A stretch of 64,000 nt of DNA, taken from NCBI RefSeq assembly GCF_901212495.1, contig NZ_CAAKNY010000020.1, positions 33,404 to 97,403 of the forward strand, in the 5' to 3' direction. Positions 47,292-55,948 of the stretch are shown in pieces. Position 1 is the first letter of the stretch. Each line of letters begins with the position of its first letter. The position numbers were made by a program, and so were the translations under genes. The stretch is from Collinsella aerofaciens. Lineage in GTDB: Bacteria; Actinomycetota; Coriobacteriia; Coriobacteriales; Coriobacteriaceae. The notes below the pieces were generated by a model. It did not search any database. It saw only the letters and a list, made by a program, of their open reading frames with translations, and was not told the origin of the DNA.

Positions 47292-47828
47292 ATGGCAGAG
47301 AATATCACCGCCCACATGGACAAGTCACTCGAGTCCCTCAAGCACAACTTCTCCAAGGTCCGCACTGGCCGCGCTAACGCCAACATCCTGTCCGACATCA
47401 CCGTCGACTACTACGGTGTTCCCACGCCCGTCACGCAGGTTGCCGCCGTTAAGACCCCCGAGGCCCACATGCTGCTTATCGAGCCGTGGGACAAAGCACT
47501 CATCAATGCCATCGTCAAGGCCATCGGTGCCTCCGACCTTGGCATTACCCCCAATTCCGATGGTACCGTCGTGCGTCTGCCGTTCCCGGCTCCCACCGAG
47601 GAGCGTCGTCGCGAGCTCGTTAAGGAGTGCCGCGAGTACGCCGAGCAGGCCAAGGTCTCCATCCGCAACATCCGCCGCGACTTTAACAACAAGCTCGAGC
47701 GCGACGAGGAGCTCACCGAGGACGATGTCCGCCGCGAGCAGGCCAAGGTTCAGAAGCATACCGATGAGTATGTTGCTAAGGTCGAGGAGCTTCTGAAGGA
47801 AAAAGAAGCCGAGGTCATGGAGATCTAA
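47292..47828 (+). CDS. frr: Ribosome recycling factor
   Basis: Splits post-termination ribosomes with EF-G. The 178-residue protein has KHNFSKVRTGRANANIL, VPTPVTQVAAVKTPEAHML and RNIRRDFNNKLER, the standard three-helix-bundle RRF pattern. It starts 2 nt after pyrH. Confidence 0.97.
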   Translation: MAENITAHMDKSLESLKHNFSKVRTGRANANILSDITVDYYGVPTPVTQVAAVKTPEAHMLLIEPWDKALINAIVKAIGASDLGITPNSDGTVVRLPFPAPTEERRRELVKECREYAEQAKVSIRNIRRDFNNKLERDEELTEDDVRREQAKVQKHTDEYVAKVEELLKEKEAEVMEI

Positions 47829-47829
47829 G

Positions 47830-48624
47830 GTGCAATACGACGAGCATAAACTGGTCGAGTACTTTGCCGACGCCCCTGCGGGCGTCGGTTTTTCCGACCT
47901 TGACCTCAATAACATTCCGCACCATATTTCGTGCATCATGGACGGCAACGGCCGTTGGGCTACGGCGCGCGGTCTTGCCCGTACCGAAGGCCACAAGGCC
48001 GGCATCGTCTCGCTGCGCGAGATCATTACCGCCTGCGTGCGCCTGGGCGTCGACGTTCTTTCGGCCTATGCGTTTTCGACCGAAAACTGGAATCGCCCGC
48101 AGCACGAAGTCAACGTTCTGATGCACCTGTTTGCCAAGACGTTTATCGATGAGCTGCCGCTGCTTAAGCGCGAGAATGTTCGCGTTGTCTTTTTGGGCGA
48201 TATTTCCGCGCTGCCCAAGAAGACCCGCGACGTCTTTGAGCGCGGCCTTGCCGAGTGCGCCGACCATTCCGGTATGACGCTGGCGCTGGCCGTTAACTAC
48301 GGTGCCCGTGCCGAGATCACCCGCGCTGTCCGTCAGATCGCGCTCGATGCCGCCGCCGGTAAGATCGATCCTGCCGCAATTGATGACGACATGATGGCTT
48401 CGCACCTGTACACCGCCGGTCTTCCCGATCCGGAGCTCGTGATTCGCACTTCTGGCGAGTTGCGTCTTTCGAACTATCTGCTGTGGCAGGTTGCCTATTC
48501 CGAGTTCTATGTCACCGATACCTATTGGCCCGACTTTGATCGTTGGGGTCTTGTCGACGCCATTTTGGCCTTCCAGGGTCGCGACCGTAGGTTTGGTGGA
48601 CTGAGTAAGACCGAGGAGGCTTAA
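47830..48624 (+). CDS. uppS: Undecaprenyl diphosphate synthase (isoprenyl transferase)
   Basis: Makes the C55 lipid carrier for the wall. The 264-residue cis-prenyltransferase has HISCIMDGNGRWATARGL, GHKAGI, SAYAFSTENWNRP, and the C-terminal DPELVIRTSGELRLSNYLLWQ and EFYVTDTYWPDFD (written as parts). GTG start 1 nt after the frr stop, SD GGAG within frr. Confidence 0.96.
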   Translation: MQYDEHKLVEYFADAPAGVGFSDLDLNNIPHHISCIMDGNGRWATARGLARTEGHKAGIVSLREIITACVRLGVDVLSAYAFSTENWNRPQHEVNVLMHLFAKTFIDELPLLKRENVRVVFLGDISALPKKTRDVFERGLAECADHSGMTLALAVNYGARAEITRAVRQIALDAAAGKIDPAAIDDDMMASHLYTAGLPDPELVIRTSGELRLSNYLLWQVAYSEFYVTDTYWPDFDRWGLVDAILAFQGRDRRFGGLSKTEEA

Positions 48625-48626
48625 TC

Positions 48627-49526
48627 GTGTCCGAACGTCCCAAGGCGCCTACTTCCGCGACACCCGCGCGTAAGGCTGCCACTGCGGGAGCGCCTGCAGC
48701 GAAGAGCGGCTCCGGTTCGTGGCTGGCGGGCTTCATCACCCGTGCCGCCGCCGGTATCGTCTATGCCGTTGTCTTTATCCTGTGCTTGGTTTTGGGTATT
48801 GTTCCCACGGCCATCTTCGTGTCCGTCATGAGCGGTCTGTGCTGCTATGAGTTCTTCCGCATGACGAGGCTCGACGGCAAGGTTGCCAACGAGCGCCTTG
48901 GAATCGCTGCCGCCGTACTCTTTCCGCTCTCGGCACTGGGCGATTCGCTGCTGTTGAACGCCCTGCTGTTCGCTTTGATGCTTGCGGTTGGTATCTGGTA
49001 TGTCTGGTCTCCGCGTACTCGCATCTCTGACGTTGCCGTGACGCTCATGGGCCCTATCTACACTGGCTTTATGCTGTCGGCTATCGTGCTGCTGCGCGAT
49101 GCCGTGCCCGGTTTTGCCGGCGCCCTGCTTTCGGTGGGCGTTTGCGCGTCCCTTTGGGTCTCCGACTCGTTTGCCTACATCGTGGGCAGCCGCATCGGCA
49201 AACATAAGATGGTCCCCAAGATCTCTCCCAAAAAGAGCTGGGAAGGCTTTGTCGGCGGCATTTTGGGCTCTGTCTTGATCTGGCTCATCCTGTGGGCAAC
49301 GCACTTCTATAAGCTGAGCCTGCCCTATGCACTGCTGTGTGGCGTGGTTGTCTCCATCCTGGGCGTTATCGGCGACCTTATCGAGTCGCGTATCAAGCGC
49401 GGTGTGGGTGTCAAAGATTCCGGCAATCTCATCCCGGGCCACGGCGGCATGCTCGACCGAAGCGATTCGCTTATCTTTGGCTGCATTACCGCGCAGCTGC
49501 TGCTGATGATCGGAGGCGTGCTGTAA
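48627..49526 (+). CDS. cdsA: Phosphatidate cytidylyltransferase
   Basis: Membrane enzyme forming CDP-diacylglycerol. The 299-residue protein has a ~30-residue Ala/Pro/Ser-rich N-terminal tail, about eight hydrophobic segments and the signature SPKKSWEGFVGG followed by KRGVGVKDSGNLIPGHGGML and DRSDSL (parts). GTG start with GAGG upstream; overlaps dxr by 1 nt. Confidence 0.95.
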   Translation: MSERPKAPTSATPARKAATAGAPAAKSGSGSWLAGFITRAAAGIVYAVVFILCLVLGIVPTAIFVSVMSGLCCYEFFRMTRLDGKVANERLGIAAAVLFPLSALGDSLLLNALLFALMLAVGIWYVWSPRTRISDVAVTLMGPIYTGFMLSAIVLLRDAVPGFAGALLSVGVCASLWVSDSFAYIVGSRIGKHKMVPKISPKKSWEGFVGGILGSVLIWLILWATHFYKLSLPYALLCGVVVSILGVIGDLIESRIKRGVGVKDSGNLIPGHGGMLDRSDSLIFGCITAQLLLMIGGVL

Positions 49527-50713
49527 TGGCGTTTCAGACCACCTACGGTCCCGATGGGCGTCTTCGCGTTGCCATTCTGGGCTGTACGGGTTCTATCGGT
49601 ACTCAGGCGCTCGACGTGTGCCGCCAGCATGCCGATCGCCTGCAGGTGACGGCGCTGTCCGTTAACTCCAGCACCCCCGAGCTCGTTGCCGCTGCCCGTG
49701 AGTTCTCGGTTTCGGCGGTTGCCGTGGCGGACGCCTCCCATGGCGTCGACGCGGTACTGCAGGAACTGCCCGAGGGCACGGAGCTCGGCGTTGGCGCGCA
49801 GGCCGTGTGCGAGCTCGCATGCCGCGATGATGTCGACTGCGTGCTCGTGGCCATCGTGGGCGCTGCCGGTCTCGAGGCGAGCCATGCTGCCCTGACCTCG
49901 AACAAGCGTCTTGCCCTGGCCAACAAGGAGTCGCTCGTCGTCGGTGGCGACCTGCTGATGCCGTTGGCACAGCCGGGTCAGCTCATCCCGGTCGACTCCG
50001 AGCATTCTGCCATCTACCAGTGCTATCTGGGCGAGAATCCGCGCGAGGCTCACTGCATTTGGCTTACCTGCTCGGGCGGTCCGTTCTTTGGCCGTACGCG
50101 TGACGAGCTCGATCGCGTGACGCGCGCCGATGCCCTGGCGCATCCTACGTGGGCTATGGGTGCCAAGATCACGATTGACTCCGCCACCCTCATGAACAAA
50201 GGCCTGGAGCGTATCGAGGCCATGCATCTGTTTGGCTGCGATCTCGATTTCATTAACGTGGTCGTGCAGCGCCAGTCTAAGATTCACTCCATGGTCGAGT
50301 TTGCCGACGGCTCTGTGATGGCTCATCTCGGTGCCTCCGACATGCGCATTCCCATCCAGTTTGCCTTCTCGTATCCTGAGCGTTGGGATACGCCGGCTCC
50401 GCGTATCGATTTCCGCGAGTTGGGGCAGCTTACCTTTGACGCGGCCGATATGGATACCTTCCGCTGCCTTGCGCTGGCCGAACGTGCCGGCAAGACGGGC
50501 GGCACCATGCCGTGCGTGCTCAATGCCGCCAACGAGGTCGCCGTCGATGCCTTCCTGCATGATGGCTGCAGTTTTACCGATATCGACCGCATTGTGGAAT
50601 CCTGCATGGATGCTCACGATGCGCAGACGGTCGATTCGTTTGAACAGCTTCGCGACATCGATGGCTGGGCGCGTGAAAAGGCCGCGCAGGTGCTCGCCGC
50701 AACCCGTTCTTAA
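49526..50713 (+). CDS. dxr: 1-deoxy-D-xylulose 5-phosphate reductoisomerase
   Basis: Second step of the MEP isoprenoid pathway, NADPH-dependent. The 395-residue product has VAILGCTGSIGTQALDV (cofactor site), ANKESLVVGGDL, IPVDSEHSAIYQCYLGE, LTCSGGPFFG and the metal/substrate segment MGAKITIDSATLMNKGLE. ATG 49526 overlaps the cdsA TAA. ispG, a later MEP step, is two genes downstream. Confidence 0.97.
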   Translation: MAFQTTYGPDGRLRVAILGCTGSIGTQALDVCRQHADRLQVTALSVNSSTPELVAAAREFSVSAVAVADASHGVDAVLQELPEGTELGVGAQAVCELACRDDVDCVLVAIVGAAGLEASHAALTSNKRLALANKESLVVGGDLLMPLAQPGQLIPVDSEHSAIYQCYLGENPREAHCIWLTCSGGPFFGRTRDELDRVTRADALAHPTWAMGAKITIDSATLMNKGLERIEAMHLFGCDLDFINVVVQRQSKIHSMVEFADGSVMAHLGASDMRIPIQFAFSYPERWDTPAPRIDFRELGQLTFDAADMDTFRCLALAERAGKTGGTMPCVLNAANEVAVDAFLHDGCSFTDIDRIVESCMDAHDAQTVDSFEQLRDIDGWAREKAAQVLAATRS

Positions 50714-50738
50714 CCCATAAGGATTGCTTTTTCGTTTT

Positions 50739-52100
50739 ATGGATACTGTTCTGAGCGTTTTCTCATCGGTCTTTTGGGGCCTGTTGATGCTTTCCGTCCT
50801 CGTGTTTTTGCACGAGGGCGGCCACTTTTTGGCGGCGCGTGCCTGTGGCGTCCGGGTGACTGAGTTCTTTTTGGGCCTGCCGTGCCGCTTTGATATCCAC
50901 CACACGTCTCGCCGTATCGGCACCAAGTTTGGTGTGACCCCGCTGTTGCTGGGTGGGTATGCTGCCATTTGCGGCATGGACCCGACCGACGTCTCGTGTG
51001 CCGGCCGCGTGCTCGCGTTCATCTATCGCCACGGCAGGGTGACGGTGGCCGATCTTGCCGTCGAGCTCGAGCTGTCCGAGGATGATGTGCTCGAGGCCTG
51101 TGCTTTGCTGTTGGGCTGGGGCTCCATCGCTCCCTGGTATGAAGAAGGGGAAAAGCCTTCGCCCAGTTACTATCCCACCAAATACCAGACCCTGCCTCGT
51201 GACGCGGCGGGTTATACCACCTTTGACGGCCGTCGGTTCGATCGCGAGCACGCGACTGCCGAGGGCGATGTATGGGAACTGCCGTGCGGCGAGGCCGAAT
51301 TCCTTGCACGCGAGCGCTCGCACACCTTTTTGGGCCAGGGCTTTGGTAAGCGTGCCTTTATGCTGCTTGCGGGCATTATCGTCAATATCCTGACGGGCTT
51401 TTTGCTCCTTATGAGCATCTATTCCATCGCGGGCGTCACCATGCCGGTGGATACCAATGTGATCGGCCAGGTTGACGAAGGCTCGATTGCCGCCGCGGCG
51501 GGAATCGAGGGCGGCGACGCGATCCTTTCGGTCGACGGAGTATCGTGCTCTACTTGGATGGACGTTTACGATGCCATCGGCAAGGCTGCCGGTAAGGACG
51601 ATATCGCCATTGAGTACGAGCGTGACGGCAAGCAGCATTCGACCACAGTTGCGCTCAAAAAGGACGAGCGCCTAGGTGTGTATGCCTCTACGCAGGTGGT
51701 CCGCTTAGACCCTATCACGTCGGCTCGCCTGTCGTTCTCCTATGTCGTGCAGACAGCGGAGGGCGTGATGCGCTTGCTCCAGCCGCAGCATACGATGGAG
51801 ATTCTCGATCAGTCCTCTTCGATCGTGGGTATTAGCGTTATGTCCTCACAGGCTGCTGCTGCCGGCCCTGCCACGTTCCTTTCGTTTGCCGCCCTCATTT
51901 CGTTCTCGCTTGGCTTTATGAACCTGCTGCCCATCCCGCCACTCGATGGCGGTAAGCTGGTCATCGAGATCATTCAAAAGGTTGCGGGTCGCGAGCTTCC
52001 GCTCAAGGTCCAGACGATTGTGAGCTATGTGGGCATCGCGCTCTTTGCGCTGCTGTTTGTCTATATGCTTCGTTCCGACATCCTTCGATTTATTCTATAG
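50739..52100 (+). CDS. rseP: Site-2 zinc metalloprotease RseP (M50) with a large inserted domain
   Basis: Intramembrane protease of the RseP/RasP type, 453 residues from ATG 50739. HEGGH (25-29) is the zinc site; one PDZ domain lies around 240-310 and the third motif is LLPIPPLDGGKLV near 396. Between LLGGYAAICGMD (70-81) and the next membrane helix (about 205-225) there is an insertion of roughly 100 residues. Residues 88-130 look like a winged helix (RVLAFIYRHGRVTVADLAVE...), followed by a Tyr/Arg-rich linker. The start is uncertain: TTG 50724 abuts the AAGGA and ATG 50739 is 15 nt away from it. Confidence 0.92.
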   Translation: MDTVLSVFSSVFWGLLMLSVLVFLHEGGHFLAARACGVRVTEFFLGLPCRFDIHHTSRRIGTKFGVTPLLLGGYAAICGMDPTDVSCAGRVLAFIYRHGRVTVADLAVELELSEDDVLEACALLLGWGSIAPWYEEGEKPSPSYYPTKYQTLPRDAAGYTTFDGRRFDREHATAEGDVWELPCGEAEFLARERSHTFLGQGFGKRAFMLLAGIIVNILTGFLLLMSIYSIAGVTMPVDTNVIGQVDEGSIAAAAGIEGGDAILSVDGVSCSTWMDVYDAIGKAAGKDDIAIEYERDGKQHSTTVALKKDERLGVYASTQVVRLDPITSARLSFSYVVQTAEGVMRLLQPQHTMEILDQSSSIVGISVMSSQAAAAGPATFLSFAALISFSLGFMNLLPIPPLDGGKLVIEIIQKVAGRELPLKVQTIVSYVGIALFALLFVYMLRSDILRFIL

Positions 52101-52113
52101 GGGAGTGTTTGGA

Positions 52114-53196
52114 TTGTCTTTATCCCATCCTTTGCCTCGCGAGCTGACGCGCCCCGTGCATGTGGGCAGCGTGCAGATCGGTGGCGGCGCGCCGGTGGTG
52201 GTTCAATCCATGACCTGCACCGATACCGCCGATGCCCAGGCAACGCTTGCGCAAGTGTGCGCGTTGGCGCAGGCTGGCTGCGATATCGTGCGCGTGAGCG
52301 TGCCCACCGAGGCCGCGCTTGAGGGTTTCCGCACCATCTGTGCCGAATCCCCGGTGCCGATTGTCGCCGATATCCACTTTAACCATAAGCTCGCCATTGG
52401 TGCCGTTGAGGCCGGTGCTGCCAAGCTGCGCATCAATCCCGGCAATATCGGCGATTGGGCCAAGGTCGATGCGGTGATCGATGCCGCGGGCGCCGCGGGC
52501 TGTGCGATTCGTATCGGCGTCAATGCCGGTTCGCTTGAGCAGGATATCGCCGAGCGCGACGACCTCGCGCAGCCCGAAAAGCTCGTGATGTCGAGCGAGC
52601 GTTTCGTCAAACATTTTGAAGACCGCGGCTTTACGAACATTGTGCTTTCGGCCAAGGCCCATAGCGTGCAAACGACGCTCGATACCTATCGAGCCCTGTC
52701 TCGTGAGATTCCCCACGTTCCGCTTCACCTGGGCGTAACCGAGGCGGGTACCAAACTACAGGGCACCATCAAGAGCTCGGTGGGCCTGGGTATCCTGCTG
52801 TCTGAGGGTATCGGTGACACCATGCGCGTCTCGCTCACGGCCGATCCGGTTGAGGAGCCGCCGGTCGCCTGGGGAATTTTGCAGTCGTTGGGCCTGCGTC
52901 GCCGCGGTCCCGAGATTGTCTCGTGCCCCACGTGCGCCCGCTGTCAGGTTAACCTGATTCCTATCGCTGAGGAAGTAACCGAGCGGCTTAAGAACTATAC
53001 CGCGCCGCTTTCGATTGCCGTCATGGGATGTGCCGTTAATGGCCCCGGTGAGGCTTCTGATGCCGACCTGGGCGTTGCTTGCGGACGTGGTCAGGCCCTG
53101 CTCTTTTCGCATGGCCAGATCATTGGTAAAGTAGCTGAGGATCAAATTGTCGATGCGCTTATGACCGAGGTCGACAAGCTTATTGAGGAGAAATAA
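52114..53196 (+). CDS. ispG: 4-hydroxy-3-methylbut-2-en-1-yl diphosphate synthase
   Basis: Iron-sulphur enzyme of the MEP pathway. The 360-residue product has the TIM-barrel part (VQSMTCTDTAD, ADIHFNHKLA, KLRINPGNIG) and C-terminal cluster Cys in CPTCARCQVNL and MGCAVNGPGEASDAD. TTG 52114 has AGGGGAG 8 nt upstream; the open frame continues upstream within rseP. proS begins directly after its stop. Confidence 0.97.
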   Translation: MSLSHPLPRELTRPVHVGSVQIGGGAPVVVQSMTCTDTADAQATLAQVCALAQAGCDIVRVSVPTEAALEGFRTICAESPVPIVADIHFNHKLAIGAVEAGAAKLRINPGNIGDWAKVDAVIDAAGAAGCAIRIGVNAGSLEQDIAERDDLAQPEKLVMSSERFVKHFEDRGFTNIVLSAKAHSVQTTLDTYRALSREIPHVPLHLGVTEAGTKLQGTIKSSVGLGILLSEGIGDTMRVSLTADPVEEPPVAWGILQSLGLRRRGPEIVSCPTCARCQVNLIPIAEEVTERLKNYTAPLSIAVMGCAVNGPGEASDADLGVACGRGQALLFSHGQIIGKVAEDQIVDALMTEVDKLIEEK

Positions 53197-54918
<1,722 letters not shown>

Positions 54919-54948
54919 TCGGCGATTTCGCTTGCAGTTCGATATACG

Positions 54949-55000
54949 GGACGGCCCCGCATTTCTCCAGATCGGGGAGATGCGGGGCCGTCCTTTTATC
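54949..55000 (+). terminator. Rho-independent terminator after proS
   Basis: A 20-bp stem (54949-54968 with 54974-54993, two G-U pairs) and a 5-nt loop, then TTTTATC. Its core has GGGACGG, but it is an ordinary hairpin and not one of the 35-bp repeats. Confidence 0.92.
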
Positions 55001-55021
55001 TTACCGGCGTACTCAATCGCT

Positions 55022-55064
55022 AAAAGGAAACCCCACAGCCCATGTGAGCTGCGGGGTTTCCTTT
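55022..55064 (-). terminator. Terminator of the adhE-APH transcript (near-symmetrical)
   Basis: AAAGGAAACCCC-A-CAGC pairs with GCTG-C-GGGGTTTCCTTT with one mismatch. On the minus strand the stem is followed by TTTTAG-type bases, on the plus strand by TTTG, so it may work in both directions between the converging proS and APH genes. Confidence 0.8.
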
Positions 55065-55096
55065 GTGCCTCCGATGCGAAATAAATCGCTCAGATA

Positions 55097-55861
55097 CTAC
55101 TGATAATCGACGACGTCGATCCAGTTCTTAAGGAACTCATCGTTCACGTTGCGCTTGCGAGCGAGCTCGGAAGCGGCGACGATGCTCGTCCACTGACGCA
55201 CGACCTGCATGGGCATGTCGGCGCGGTCGCAGTAGAGCTCCAGGTAGGCCTCGGCCTGGTCCTTGCTGTTGAGGGCAAAGAGCAGGTAGGTGGTGGCAAC
55301 GTCGGCAGCAGGGGAGCCCTGGGTGGCGTGAGCCCAGTCGCAGACGTACAGCTGGCCGTCATCGCCAACGATGACGTTGGAGGGGTTGAAGTCGCCGTGG
55401 CAGACCTTGAACTCCTTGGTCATGCCGTCCAAGCGCTCCTGAAGGTTGTAGCGCGTGGTGGCATTGAGTTGATCCAGACTGTCGATCATACGGGCGAACT
55501 TGTCGCGCTGACGGTTGAGCAGCGGGGAGGTGTAGCCATGGATCTCGATCTGGAGGTCGACGAACATCTCGAGGTACTCACCGAAGCGCTGGGGCTCGGC
55601 AGTCATCTTCTCGGCAAGGGTGGTACCCGGGACCTTCTCGGTCACGAGCGCCCAGCCGTTGGCGTTCTCGAGCTGAGAAACCTCGAGCGCCTTGGGGCTG
55701 CGGATGCCGCACTCATTGATGCGGGCAAGATTCAAAGCCTCGTTGAACACGTCGGAGACGGGCTTGGTCTCGTTAAAGACCTTGACGATCTTATCGCCCA
55801 GGTCGTAAACGACCTTGTTGCCACGGCGGACGAGCTCGGTCTTGGAATCGGGTAGCAGCAT
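55097..55861 (-). CDS. APH-fold phosphotransferase, substrate unknown
   Basis: A 254-residue kinase-like protein. The N-lobe has KTELVRRGNKVVYDLGDKIV with the probable ATP Lys; the catalytic loop is VCHGDFNPSNVIV and the metal-binding segment is VCDWAHATQG. This matches aminoglycoside/choline/homoserine-kinase-like enzymes. Nothing indicates drug resistance; small-molecule or cell-wall substrates are equally possible. It lies 87 nt downstream of adhE on the same strand with SD GAAAGGAT, separated by a hairpin. Confidence 0.85.
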   Translation of the reverse strand: MLLPDSKTELVRRGNKVVYDLGDKIVKVFNETKPVSDVFNEALNLARINECGIRSPKALEVSQLENANGWALVTEKVPGTTLAEKMTAEPQRFGEYLEMFVDLQIEIHGYTSPLLNRQRDKFARMIDSLDQLNATTRYNLQERLDGMTKEFKVCHGDFNPSNVIVGDDGQLYVCDWAHATQGSPAADVATTYLLFALNSKDQAEAYLELYCDRADMPMQVVRQWTSIVAASELARKRNVNDEFLKNWIDVVDYQ

Positions 55862-55893
55862 GGTTGCATCCTTTCAACGATGCGATAGAAGCT

Positions 55894-55932
55894 ACGGCGG
55901 GGGTGCGTGAAACACCCGTGCACCCCCGCCGT
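55894..55932 (-). other. Perfect 13-bp stem hairpin between adhE and the APH gene
   Basis: ACGGCGGGGGTGC pairs with GCACCCCCGCCGT around a 13-nt loop. In the transcribed direction it is followed by AGCTTC rather than a T-run, so it may stabilise the adhE mRNA 3' end or reduce read-through rather than terminate fully. Confidence 0.6.
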
Positions 55933-55948
55933 TAAAACCGTGCTAGAA

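Noticed and set aside
54949-54993. GGGACGG-containing hairpin after proS as another REP unit
   Set aside because: It has a symmetrical stem with a 5-nt loop, lacks the asymmetric core and 35-bp layout, and ends in a T-run; it is a terminator.
55097-55861. Aminoglycoside resistance gene
   Set aside because: Only general APH-fold motifs are present; there is no mobile context and no feature specific to a known resistance enzyme.
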